From the NCBI GenBank assembly GCA_902496335.1, contig CABVAO010000017.1:1-33222 (forward strand): DNA of 33,222 bases, read 5' to 3'. A model generated the notes under the pieces. That model ran no database searches. It saw nothing but the letters and a program-made list of their open reading frames with translations, and was not told the DNA's origin. The translations under genes were made by a program, and so were the position numbers. Origin of the DNA: an uncultured Collinsella sp. (GTDB lineage Bacteria > Actinomycetota > Coriobacteriia > Coriobacteriales > Coriobacteriaceae). Shown here piece after piece: positions 7,591 through 15,725 of this stretch (within the stretch, counting starts at the first letter, position 1; each line of letters opens with the position of its first letter).

Positions 7591-8382
7591 ATGACCGAAC
7601 GTTCCCGGAGCGGCAAGACCGCTTGGGACAAGGAGAAAACCCGCGAGTTGTTTCGTCGTTATAAAGAGACCGGTGATCCGGATGCGCGCGAGCAGCTCGT
7701 CATGTCCCACATGAACCTGGTAAGGTTTCTTGCCAACAAATTTAAGAACCGCGGCGAGCCGCTCGATGACCTTTTGCAGGTCGGCTATCTGGGCCTGCTC
7801 AAGGCTATCGACCGTTTTGACCCCGAGCGCGGACTCGAGTTCACGACGTTTGCCACACCTACCATTCTGGGTGAGATTAAGCGTCACTTCCGCGACAAAG
7901 GCTGGAGTGTGCGCGTGCCCCGTCGCTTGCAGGAGCTCTCTGCCAAGGTCAATCAGGCTACCGACAAGCTCACTAACGAGCTTCAGCGTTCGCCCAAGGT
8001 TGAGGAAATCGCCGATTACCTGGGCGTGACCGTCGACGAGGTGCTCGAAGCCATGGAATCGTCCTCGGCCTATACCTCGGTGCCTATCGAGGCTCCCGGC
8101 GCGTCCGACTCCGACGATGCGCCTTCGATTCTCGATCGCTACGCCGACGACGACAACGAGCTCGACTTTACCGATGACCGCCTGGTGATTGAGGAGGCCA
8201 TTCGCGATTTCTCGCCGCGCGAGCGCGAGGTGATCGAGCTGCGCTTTGTGAAGGGCATGACCCAGATCGAGATCGCTAAGAAGCTGGGCATCTCGCAGGT
8301 GCAGGTCTCGCGCCTGCTGCGCCGCACGCTTAAGAAGATTCAGGACAAGATCGACCCCGACGGAGTGATGGTTCGTTCATGA
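7591..8382 (+). CDS. sigB: SigB/SigF-type RNA polymerase sigma factor
   Basis: A group 3 sigma-70 factor of 263 aa. Region 2 is clear: LVMSHMNLVRFLANKF, then DDLLQVGYLGLLKAIDRFDPERG (core binding, 2.2) and FTTFATPTILGEIKRHFRDKGWSVRVPRRLQEL (-10 recognition and the 2.4-3.0 junction), all typical of the SigB/SigF subfamily. Region 3 lies near residues 118-160. Region 4 carries the -35 helix-turn-helix MTQIEIAKKLGISQVQVSRLLRRTLKKI (about 223-250). It starts 1 base after the RsbW-like gene and overlaps the permease by 4 bases (ATGA). An acidic linker (SDSDDAPSILDRYADDDNELD) separates regions 3 and 4. The regulon cannot be read from the window. Confidence 0.92.
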   Translation: MTERSRSGKTAWDKEKTRELFRRYKETGDPDAREQLVMSHMNLVRFLANKFKNRGEPLDDLLQVGYLGLLKAIDRFDPERGLEFTTFATPTILGEIKRHFRDKGWSVRVPRRLQELSAKVNQATDKLTNELQRSPKVEEIADYLGVTVDEVLEAMESSSAYTSVPIEAPGASDSDDAPSILDRYADDDNELDFTDDRLVIEEAIRDFSPREREVIELRFVKGMTQIEIAKKLGISQVQVSRLLRRTLKKIQDKIDPDGVMVRS

Positions 8383-9791
8383 ATGAGCACCCCCAACAAA
8401 CCGACCGCACGCTGCGCGATACCCGTATTCTGACGTTGCGCATTTGGGGCGTCGTCGGCTGCATTGTCATCGCCGCCGTCATCTTTAACCTTATGGGCAT
8501 CCTGGCGCCGGTCATCGAGTTTTTGGCAGTTGGCTCCATCATCGCTTTTGTGATGTCGCCGATCACCAATTGGCTTGAGCACCATGGCGTGAATCGCGGC
8601 ATCGGTTCGCTTGTCGCGCTTATTGTGGTCGTTGCCGTGCTCGTCGGCGTCGTTTGCATCTTGTCGCCGATTCTCTTTGGTCAGATCATGGAAGTCCTGA
8701 GCCGCCTGCCCGAGCAGCTTCGTGTTGCTGGTGGCGACCTCAATGAGATGATCTCGCATGCCAAGACGCTCAACAACACGCCGCTCAAGGAGTATCTGGA
8801 CGATAACCTTTCTTCGCTCGTCACGGTGGCGTCCAAGTACGTCTCACAGATTGCCGCCGAGCTTGGCCGCGGTGTATTCCCGCTCATTACCAATACGGCC
8901 TCGCAGCTGTTCGTCATCTTCCTGGGCTTGGTGCTTGCCTATTGGTTGGCCTGCGACTATCCCCGCATGCACCACGAGGTCTGCACCATCATTGGTCAGG
9001 AAAAGGAGACCTCGTACCGTTTTATGGTCGCGATTCTTTCGCGCTCGGTCGGCGGCTACATGCGTGGCATGGTCGTAACGTCGATCTGCGGTGGCATCCT
9101 CGCCTTCATCGGCTTTACGCTCATTGGCCATCCATACGCGGCACTCATGGCCATCTTCACCGGCATCATGCATTTGGTTCCGGTTGTCGGTCCTTGGGTG
9201 AGCGCTGCGATTGCCACCGTGCTCGGCTTTATGTTTAGCCCGATGCTGGCATTGTGGACCTTGATCGTGACCATGGTGGCACAAAATGTCACCGACAACG
9301 TCATTTCGCCTAAGGTCATGCAGAGCTCGGTTCAGGTGCATCCCATTATGAGCCTGACGGCCCTTGTTATCGGTTCGGCGCTTATGGGTCCCATCGGCAT
9401 GGTCATCGCCATCCCGCTGTGCGCGGCCCTCAAGGGCATTTTCGTCTACTACTTTGAGAACGAGACCGGTCGCCAGCTCGTGGCATATGATGGCGCTGTG
9501 TTTAAAGGCACGCCGTATCGTGATGCCGAGGGCAACCCGGTCGCCGCCTACGACGCGCTTGGAGACGATACGTTCATTTACGAGTCCGAGCTCATCGGCA
9601 ACGAGACTGCGCCCGAGGCCCAGGCAATGCCCAAGCCCGAGCTCGAGAATCCCTGGATTAAGCTGTCGGGTCTTCAGCCCGACGCGACAGGCTTTTTCAA
9701 GAACCCCTTCGCCAAGGATGACGATTCCAATACGGACGACGACACCAAAACCGGCATCGACGGCTCCATGGACGATTCGGATTCTAAATAG
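8379..9791 (+). CDS. AI-2E family transporter (PF01594)
   Basis: A 470-aa polytopic membrane protein with about eight membrane segments between residues 20 and 370. The family block around GIMHLVPVVGPWVSAAIATVLGF and the later NVISPKVMQSSVQVHPIMSL segment are typical of the AI-2E exporter/permease family, whose members export AI-2 or act in ion and osmotic homeostasis. The start ATG overlaps the sigma-factor stop (ATGA), placing it as the last gene of the stress-sigma operon. The C-terminus beyond about residue 400 is hydrophilic and ends in an acidic, low-complexity run (DDDSNTDDDTKTGIDGSMDD). The substrate is unknown. Confidence 0.85.
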   Translation: MNEHPQQTDRTLRDTRILTLRIWGVVGCIVIAAVIFNLMGILAPVIEFLAVGSIIAFVMSPITNWLEHHGVNRGIGSLVALIVVVAVLVGVVCILSPILFGQIMEVLSRLPEQLRVAGGDLNEMISHAKTLNNTPLKEYLDDNLSSLVTVASKYVSQIAAELGRGVFPLITNTASQLFVIFLGLVLAYWLACDYPRMHHEVCTIIGQEKETSYRFMVAILSRSVGGYMRGMVVTSICGGILAFIGFTLIGHPYAALMAIFTGIMHLVPVVGPWVSAAIATVLGFMFSPMLALWTLIVTMVAQNVTDNVISPKVMQSSVQVHPIMSLTALVIGSALMGPIGMVIAIPLCAALKGIFVYYFENETGRQLVAYDGAVFKGTPYRDAEGNPVAAYDALGDDTFIYESELIGNETAPEAQAMPKPELENPWIKLSGLQPDATGFFKNPFAKDDDSNTDDDTKTGIDGSMDDSDSK

Positions 9792-9797
9792 GCCCTA

Positions 9798-10037
9798 TTA
9801 ACGTTTCTTGAAGTTGTAAATGACAATAAACGCGAGCAAAGCGATTGATAAGGGGCCGGCTACATAGAAAAAGAGAACGTCAATTGCGCGTAGAGTGTAA
9901 TAAGCCTTATCGCCGGACATTACTGCATACAATACGTAGCCAAATGCTGGTTGGTTAGCGTACCAGCAGGAGAAGGCCAAGAGCGCTAAAAGTGCTAGTA
10001 CCAGAAGTGCATTCAGGACAAATCGTCTACTTTTCAT
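9798..10037 (-). CDS. Small hypothetical membrane protein
   Basis: A 79-aa protein on the minus strand with two strong hydrophobic segments (about 8-25 and 52-75) and a basic C-terminus (YNFKKR). I recognise no family. It is likely real because GGAAGGAG lies at good spacing before its ATG, its base composition is markedly more AT-rich than its neighbours, and a candidate -35 (TTGAAA, complement of 10087-10092) precedes it. It is convergent with the AI-2E gene, only 6 bases away, with no strong terminator between them. The AT bias suggests later acquisition or low expression. Confidence 0.65.
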   Translation of the reverse strand: MKSRRFVLNALLVLALLALLAFSCWYANQPAFGYVLYAVMSGDKAYYTLRAIDVLFFYVAGPLSIALLAFIVIYNFKKR

Positions 10038-10130
10038 CGATCGCTCCTTCCGGGTGACTCTTATATGTAATTCTACAGCAGTCCTTTTTCAAAGGATCGC
10101 ACAGTACTGAATAACGTGCACTTTCGCTGG

Positions 10131-10159
10131 AGGGTCGCTGTTTGGCGGCCCTCTTTTTT
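10131..10159 (+). terminator. Rho-independent terminator upstream of alaS
   Basis: An 8-bp stem (AGGGTCGC at 10131-10138 with GCGGCCCT at 10145-10152, one T-G pair), a 6-nt loop and CTTTTTT. It is the first good + strand terminator after the AI-2E gene. Transcripts of the sigma operon therefore probably run antisense through the small minus-strand gene before stopping here. Confidence 0.65.
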
Positions 10160-10185
10160 GCACTTGCGCGGTGGGATGGTAATAT
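10158..10185 (+). promoter_or_regulatory. Candidate alaS promoter
   Basis: TTGCAC at 10158-10163 and TAATAT at 10180-10185 are separated by 16 bp, a near-consensus housekeeping promoter about 40 bases upstream of the alaS ATG. It starts where the T-tract of the preceding terminator ends. No T-box sequence is seen in the leader. Confidence 0.6.
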
Positions 10186-10231
10186 CGTTACGATTGAACT
10201 GTTTCGATGTGAAACCGAGGAGATTCCCTCT

Positions 10232-12889
10232 ATGAGTGCTGACTACCCGTCAATGACTACGGCCGAGATCCGCTCCAAGTTCCTCAACTTCTTTGAGGAG
10301 CGCGGTCTTAAGCTCTATCCTTCTTCGTCCCTCGTCCCCGACGATCCTTCACTGCTGCTTGCCAACGCCGGCATGAACCAGTTTAAGGAGTACTACCAGG
10401 GCAAGAAGACCATGAAGGAGATTGGCGCGATCTCCTGCCAGAAGTGCGTCCGCACCAACGACATCGACTGCATCGGCGAGGACGGCCGTCACCTGTCGTT
10501 CTTCGAGATGCTCGGCGATTTCTCTTTTGGCGGCGTCTCCAAGGAGCAGGCTTGCGCCTGGGCCTTTGAGCTCATCACCAAGGAGTTCAAGCTGCCGCTC
10601 GACCGCCTGTACTTTACCGTCTTTACCGAGGACGATGAGACCCATGACGTGTGGCGCTCCCTGGGCGTTGCCGAGGACCACATCTCCCGCTTGGGCGAGG
10701 ACGACAACTTCTGGGCCGCTGGCCCCACCGGTCCCTGCGGTCCCTGCTCCGAGATCTATTTTGACATGGGCGAGGAGGTCGGCTGCGGCAGCCCCGACTG
10801 CAAGCCTGGCTGTGACTGCGACCGCTTCCTGGAGTTCTGGAACCTCGTCTTTACCCAGTACGACCGCCAGGAGGACGGCTCCATGCCGGAGCTGCCGCAC
10901 CGCAACCTCGATACGGGCATGGGTCTGGAGCGCATGGCCGCCATCATGCAGCACAAGACCGCCAATTACGACGGCGACCTGATGCAGCATCTCATCAAGC
11001 TGGGCGAGGAGATCAGCGGCAAGACCTATGACGCCGACGATTACTCCGGCGCCAGCCGCTCGCTGCGCATCATCGCCGATCACTCCCGTGCCGTTGACTT
11101 TATGATTTCTGACGGCATCCTTCCCGGTAACGAGGGTCGCGAGTACGTCCTTCGCCGCCTGCTCCGTCGTGCCGTGTTCCACGGTCGCCTGCTGGGCATC
11201 GAGGGCGCCTTCCTGACCAAGTTTATCGACGAGGTCAACGCTCAGATGGGCGAGGCCTATCCCGAGCTGCTCAAGAACGTCGCACTCGTCAAGGGTATCG
11301 TTGCCTCCGAGGAGGAGCGCTTCTCCACGACGCTCGACAACGGCCGCGTTTACCTGGATGAGGCCCTGGCCGCGCTCGCCGAGGGCGCTGTGCTTCCGGG
11401 CGACGTTGCCTTTAAGCTGCACGACACCTTTGGTTTCCCCATCGACCTGACCGTCGAGATCGCCGGCGCCGCTGGCCATGACGTCGACATGGACGGCTTC
11501 GCCGCCTGCATGGAGGACCAGAAGGCCCGCGCCCGCGCCAACGCCAAGGGCGATGCCTGGGGCAGCTTCAACGACGTGTGGGTCGAGCTTTCCGACAAGG
11601 TTGCCGCGACCGAGTTCGACGGCTATGACAACGACGTCATCGAGGGCGCAAAGGTTGTCGCCATTGTTCGCAACGGCGAGTCCGTCGAGTCCGCTGCCGC
11701 TGGCGAGGATGTCGAGGTTGTGCTCGACCGCACCCCGTTCTACGCCGAGATGGGCGGCCAGCAGGGCGACGCCGGCAAGCTTTCCGCCGAGGGCGTTGCG
11801 CTGACTGTTGCCGACACCAAAAACCACAACGGCCTGTATGCCCATGTCGCGCACGTTGCCGAGGGCACGCTGACCGTCGGTGCCACCGTGACCGCCGCGC
11901 TCGACGCCGAGCGCCGTGGTTTCCTGCGCCGAAACCACACCGCCACCCACCTGCTCGACGCCGCCCTTAAGCAGGTCCTGGGCGAGCATGTCTCCCAGGC
12001 CGGCTCGCTGGTGACGCCCGAGCACCTGCGCTTTGACTTCACGCACTTCGAGGCCCTGTCTTCCGAGCAGCTCAAGGCTGTCGAGGACCTGGTCAACCAG
12101 CAGATCTTCGCTTCCAAGCCGGTCGTGACCCGTGTTATGGGCATCGACGAGGCCAAGGCCGCTGGCGCCGTCGCCCTCTTTGGCGAGAAGTACGGCGACG
12201 TCGTCCGCGTCGTCTCCGTAGGCGCCGAGGACCAGCCGTTCTCCCGCGAGCTCTGCGGTGGCACGCATGCCGCCAACACCGCCGAGGTCGGTCTGTTCAA
12301 GATCATCTCCGAGTCCTCCACGGGCTCGAATGTCCGCCGTATCGAGGCCGTGACCTCCAAGGGCGCTCTCGACTACATGGCTGACCGCCTGGCACTCGTT
12401 GACGCCGCCGCCGCTGCGCTCAAGTGCCGTGTCGACGAGGTTCCCGCCCGCGTGGAGAACCTGCAGGCCGAGCTGCGCGAGACTTCTGGCAAGCTCAAGA
12501 AGGCTCTGACCGGTGGCTCCTCCGATGCGATCTCCAGCGCCATCGACGGCGCTGTCGAGCTGAACGGCTACAAGCTCGTCGTCGCTGAGCTCCAGGGCCT
12601 TGAGGCTGCCGACCTGCGTAACGTTTGGGATACCGTGCACCAGAAGGTCGCCGGCCCCGTCGCCTGCGTCGTTGCCAGCGTGACCGAGAAGGGCACCCCG
12701 GCTCTGCTCGCTGCCGGCTCCGATGACGCCGTGAAGGCCGGTTTCCACGCCGGTAACGTGATCAAGCAGATTGCGGGCCTGGTCGACGGTCGCGGTGGCG
12801 GTCGTCCCAACATGGCCCAGGCCGGTGGCAAGAACGCCGCCGGTATCGCCGATGCCCTCGCGGCCGCCAAGACCGCGCTCGGCGCCTAA
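10232..12889 (+). CDS. alaS: Alanyl-tRNA synthetase
   Basis: This class II synthetase charges tRNA-Ala and edits Ser- and Gly-mischarged tRNA. The N-terminal aminoacylation core starts MTTAEIRSKFLNFFEERG and holds FEMLGDFSFG and the AAGPTGPCGPCSEIYFD block. The editing domain carries the zinc motif H569-x3-H573 and C675-x3-H679 (CGGTH). The C-terminal C-Ala domain ends with KQIAGLVDGRGGGRPNMAQAGG. The 885-aa length is normal. I chose ATG 10232, with GAGGAG at 10217-10222; ATG 10253 is an alternative that starts at the conserved block. Codon use is strongly biased to C-ending codons, as expected for high expression. It heads a run into ruvX and mltG. Confidence 0.97.
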   Translation: MSADYPSMTTAEIRSKFLNFFEERGLKLYPSSSLVPDDPSLLLANAGMNQFKEYYQGKKTMKEIGAISCQKCVRTNDIDCIGEDGRHLSFFEMLGDFSFGGVSKEQACAWAFELITKEFKLPLDRLYFTVFTEDDETHDVWRSLGVAEDHISRLGEDDNFWAAGPTGPCGPCSEIYFDMGEEVGCGSPDCKPGCDCDRFLEFWNLVFTQYDRQEDGSMPELPHRNLDTGMGLERMAAIMQHKTANYDGDLMQHLIKLGEEISGKTYDADDYSGASRSLRIIADHSRAVDFMISDGILPGNEGREYVLRRLLRRAVFHGRLLGIEGAFLTKFIDEVNAQMGEAYPELLKNVALVKGIVASEEERFSTTLDNGRVYLDEALAALAEGAVLPGDVAFKLHDTFGFPIDLTVEIAGAAGHDVDMDGFAACMEDQKARARANAKGDAWGSFNDVWVELSDKVAATEFDGYDNDVIEGAKVVAIVRNGESVESAAAGEDVEVVLDRTPFYAEMGGQQGDAGKLSAEGVALTVADTKNHNGLYAHVAHVAEGTLTVGATVTAALDAERRGFLRRNHTATHLLDAALKQVLGEHVSQAGSLVTPEHLRFDFTHFEALSSEQLKAVEDLVNQQIFASKPVVTRVMGIDEAKAAGAVALFGEKYGDVVRVVSVGAEDQPFSRELCGGTHAANTAEVGLFKIISESSTGSNVRRIEAVTSKGALDYMADRLALVDAAAAALKCRVDEVPARVENLQAELRETSGKLKKALTGGSSDAISSAIDGAVELNGYKLVVAELQGLEAADLRNVWDTVHQKVAGPVACVVASVTEKGTPALLAAGSDDAVKAGFHAGNVIKQIAGLVDGRGGGRPNMAQAGGKNAAGIADALAAAKTALGA

Positions 12890-12906
12890 GAACCTAAGTA
12901 GTCGCT

Positions 12907-13335
12907 GTGGTCGCGCTCGCACTGGACATAGGGGAGACCAGGATTGGCATTGCCGTCTCGAGCCGTGATGGCAAGATGTCGATGCCTGTCAAGGTGCTTC
13001 CGGCTGCCGAGGTCACTGGCATGGCAAAGACGTTTCGTTACCTGGTCGAGGACTATGAGCCCGATATCTTGGTAAGCGGACGTCCCTTGACCATGGCCGG
13101 TGAGCCCGGCCCCCAAGCCGAGCGCGTCGCCGCCGTGGCCCAAAAGATTGCCGACGAGCTCGAACTTCCGCTGGAGTTTGAGGATGAGCGTCTGTCCTCG
13201 CAGGAGGCCAAACGAATCCTGCGAGAGCAGGGGCTCAACGAGAAACAGATGAGGGGCAAGATTGACATGATCGCCGCCAGCCTGTTCTTGCAGACATGGC
13301 TCGATCGTAAAAACGAGGAGGTTCAGCATGCCTAG
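12907..13335 (+). CDS. ruvX: YqgF/RuvX family nuclease
   Basis: An RNase H-fold protein of 142 aa, involved in 16S rRNA 5'-end maturation and proposed as a Holliday-junction resolvase. The N-terminal LALDIGETRIGIAVS gives the first acidic residue D7, EFEDERLSSQEA the second, and KIDMIAASLFLQTWLD the third, in family order. The start is GTG at 12907, 17 bases after the alaS stop; its ribosome binding site is weak, but the GTG start puts the conserved strand at the correct position. It overlaps mltG by 8 bases. The alaS-ruvX-mltG order is widely conserved in Gram-positive bacteria. Confidence 0.92.
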   Translation: MVALALDIGETRIGIAVSSRDGKMSMPVKVLPAAEVTGMAKTFRYLVEDYEPDILVSGRPLTMAGEPGPQAERVAAVAQKIADELELPLEFEDERLSSQEAKRILREQGLNEKQMRGKIDMIAASLFLQTWLDRKNEEVQHA

Positions 13336-14683
13336 TGCTTCCGATCCGCGCCAGCAGAATCGTTCACGGAAGCCCGTGCCGCGCCCTGCTCAGCCTGGCC
13401 AGCGCCCGGCGCAGCCGACGCAGCGTTCGGCTCAGCCTGCTCAGCGTGCTGCTCAACAGCCCGCCGCTCGTCCCGCGCAGCCTGCTGGCGGCGCTCGTTT
13501 TAAGCAGCAGGCTCCTGCCCAGCGCACGCAGGGGCAGTCCCGGCAATCGCGCTCCCACGCACATCACGCTCATGGCTCGCACGGTGTTGCTCCGGCCACG
13601 CGCTCGAGCTATAACACGCACGCCCGCCGTGGTGCCCAAAAGAAAAGCTCTCCGGTGCCTATGATTATCGGTGGCGTCGTCGCTGTGCTTGCGCTTGTCG
13701 CGATTGTTTTCTTTGTCGTGCCGGCCGTCAAGGGCTTCTTTGGCGGTGAGGATGCGAAAGTCGCTGCTGGCCAGCAAGTTACTATCACGATTCCCGATGG
13801 TGCCTCGGGTGACACCATCGCTTCGATTCTCTCCGAGAACCATATCGTCGATGATCCCAAGGATTATTACGCGGCGGTCAAAAAGCTCAACGCCGACATG
13901 TCGCTTAAGCCTGGCACCTACTCGTTCACCACGCTCATGGACGCGACCAATGTCGTTCAGCAGCTTATGGAGGGTCCCAATGCGGGCTCCGATGCGCTGA
14001 CTATCCCTGAGGGCCTGACGGTTGACCAGGTCGCCGACCGCGTGGCCAAGGCGTACGACAGCATTTCTAAAGAGGACTTCCTTAACCAGGCTAAGGCGAG
14101 TAATTATGTGAATGATTACGCTTTCCTTAAAGACGCCGCGAACGATTCGCTCGAGGGCTTCCTATTCCCCAAGACGTATTCGCTGGGTAAGGACCCGTCT
14201 GCCGATGATGTGATTCGCGCCATGCTTGACCAGTTCAACGCCGAGTATAAGTCGCTTGACTTTGCCAGCTGCGAGGCCAAGATCAAGGAGCGCTATGGCG
14301 TGGAGATGTCCGATTACGACATCGTTAACCTTGCCTCGATTGTCGAGCGCGAGGGCCTCAACGCCGATCAGCGCGCTCATGTGGCATCGGTTTTCTATAA
14401 CCGTCTGGCGGGCAAGCTCGATGGCCTGCGCTACCTCAACAGCGACGCGACCATGATGTACGTCACCGGTGGCGAGGTTACCGCCGACGACCTGCAGAGT
14501 GATAGCCCCTATAACACCTATAAGCACGAGGGCCTGCCGCCCACGCCCATTTGCTCTCCGTCGCTCGAGGCGCTCAGGGCCACCCTTGAGCCGACCGACT
14601 CCGACGACCTGTATTTCTACATTACGCAGGACGAGGAGTATTTCTCGAAGACCTACGAAGAGCATCAACAGTCTTGGAATTGA
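13328..14683 (+). CDS. mltG: Endolytic murein transglycosylase MltG (YceG)
   Basis: It cuts nascent glycan strands and releases them from the synthesis machinery at the membrane. The first 110 residues are cytoplasmic, low in complexity and rich in Pro, Gln, Ala and Arg, an extension beyond E. coli MltG that is common in actinobacterial types. One membrane helix follows (about residues 114-136). The extracytoplasmic part has a LysM-like segment and the YceG domain with LASIVEREG, where E340 is the likely catalytic glutamate, then VFYNRL and the YNTYKHEGLPPTPICSPS block. The total is 451 aa. It starts inside ruvX (8-base overlap) and ends 2 bases before the YqeG-like gene. Confidence 0.93.
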   Translation: MPSASDPRQQNRSRKPVPRPAQPGQRPAQPTQRSAQPAQRAAQQPAARPAQPAGGARFKQQAPAQRTQGQSRQSRSHAHHAHGSHGVAPATRSSYNTHARRGAQKKSSPVPMIIGGVVAVLALVAIVFFVVPAVKGFFGGEDAKVAAGQQVTITIPDGASGDTIASILSENHIVDDPKDYYAAVKKLNADMSLKPGTYSFTTLMDATNVVQQLMEGPNAGSDALTIPEGLTVDQVADRVAKAYDSISKEDFLNQAKASNYVNDYAFLKDAANDSLEGFLFPKTYSLGKDPSADDVIRAMLDQFNAEYKSLDFASCEAKIKERYGVEMSDYDIVNLASIVEREGLNADQRAHVASVFYNRLAGKLDGLRYLNSDATMMYVTGGEVTADDLQSDSPYNTYKHEGLPPTPICSPSLEALRATLEPTDSDDLYFYITQDEEYFSKTYEEHQQSWN

Positions 14684-14685
14684 TC

Positions 14686-15183
14686 ATGAGGATTTTTAGC
14701 CCCAAACGATATGTTGCCTCGGTCGATCGCATCGACCTCGATACCCTCTGGGCCGACGGCAAGCGCGCCATTCTGCTCGACCGCGACAACACCCTGGTGC
14801 CACGTGATACCGAGCAGGTACCCGCTGCAGTTTCCGCTTGGCTCGAGGCCGCCCATGCCAAGGGCTTTAAGCTGTGCATGGTGTCCAACAACTGGCATCG
14901 CGACCAGGTCATGGCATCGGCTCGTGAGTTGGGGCTCGAGGCCATCAGCCACGCCATGAAGCCGGCGCCATTTGCCCTCAAAGCGGGCCTTAAGCGTCTG
15001 GGCGCCACGGCCGACGAGGCCGTGCTGATCGGCGATCAGCTGTACACGGACGTGTGGAGCGGAAACTTTGCCGGCGTTGACACCATTCTGGTCAAGCCAC
15101 AGGCAACCCAGGATCTGTGGTACACGCAGATCTTCCGTATCTTTGAGCGCCGGGCCCTGCGCGACCTTCCCTGCGAGGAATAG
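14686..15183 (+). CDS. YqeG-family HAD phosphatase
   Basis: A class IIIA HAD hydrolase of 165 aa, close to the YqeG family and to the phosphatidylglycerophosphatase GEP4-like group. Motif I is LLDRDNTLV with D32 and D34, motif II is VSNN, the lysine motif is in KPAPFALK, and motif IV is LIGDQLYTDVWSGN. All four motifs are intact. ATG 14686 follows the mltG stop by 2 bases with GGAA at 14676-14679; an upstream TTG at 14674 is less likely. In many Firmicutes yqeG lies beside yqeH and aroE; here it sits beside aroK. The substrate is not determined by sequence. Confidence 0.85.
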   Translation: MRIFSPKRYVASVDRIDLDTLWADGKRAILLDRDNTLVPRDTEQVPAAVSAWLEAAHAKGFKLCMVSNNWHRDQVMASARELGLEAISHAMKPAPFALKAGLKRLGATADEAVLIGDQLYTDVWSGNFAGVDTILVKPQATQDLWYTQIFRIFERRALRDLPCEE

Positions 15184-15191
15184 GTTTCGCC

Positions 15192-15725
15192 ATGTCTCAG
15201 CACATCAAACACGGCTGCGACCATATCTTCTTTATCGGCTTTTTGGGCGCGGGCAAGTCGACGCTTGCGCGCAATGTGGGCACTATGTTCAAGCGTCGAT
15301 TCATCGATACCGATCGTTTGGTCGTGCGTCGATGCGGCAAGTCGGTGACCGAGATATTTAAGACCGAGGGCGAGGATCGTTTTCGCGAGCTCGAGACCTC
15401 GGCACTCCGTTCGCTTCAAAGCGAGCGCAGCCTGCTGGTATCGTGCGGGGGTGGCATCGTCGAGACGCCGGTAAACATTGAGCTGATGCACGAGATGGGT
15501 ACCTGCGTGTACCTCGAAGGCGACTTTGAGGATTCGTTGCGCCAGATTCGCCGCTCCGATACCCGGCCCGATTTCCGCTCGCCCGAGCATGCTGCGCGCC
15601 TGTTTGAGCATCGCCGTCCGCTGTATCGCCAGGCCGCCGATATTACCCTTGATATTCGCAACAAGTCCTTCGAGGACGTTTCCTACCTTTGTGCCGAAAT
15701 GCTTTTGGAGCGTGGACTGCTATGA
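15192..15725 (+). CDS. aroK: Shikimate kinase
   Basis: It phosphorylates shikimate at the 3-hydroxyl with ATP in the chorismate pathway. The P-loop GFLGAGKST is at residues 16-24, FIDTD holds the shikimate-binding aspartate, EDRFRELE the first binding arginine, SCGGGIV the glycine triad, RSDTRPDF the lid arginines and HRRPLYRQAA the last conserved arginine. All key residues appear intact in 177 aa. GAGGAATAGG precedes the ATG. The stop overlaps the next gene by 4 bases (ATGA), so it is coupled to an AroB homologue whose own active site is lost. Confidence 0.93.
   Translation: MSQHIKHGCDHIFFIGFLGAGKSTLARNVGTMFKRRFIDTDRLVVRRCGKSVTEIFKTEGEDRFRELETSALRSLQSERSLLVSCGGGIVETPVNIELMHEMGTCVYLEGDFEDSLRQIRRSDTRPDFRSPEHAARLFEHRRPLYRQAADITLDIRNKSFEDVSYLCAEMLLERGLL

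Noticed and set aside
10081..10231. T-box or amino-acid riboswitch upstream of alaS
   Set aside because: Only a simple terminator and a promoter are visible; no T-box motif or specifier loop.
10349..12922. Very long open frame on the minus strand opposite alaS
   Set aside because: Alanyl-tRNA synthetase on the + strand is certain; GC-biased third positions suppress stops on the opposite strand, and the predicted protein is a low-complexity Gly/Val/Asp/Leu-rich shadow.
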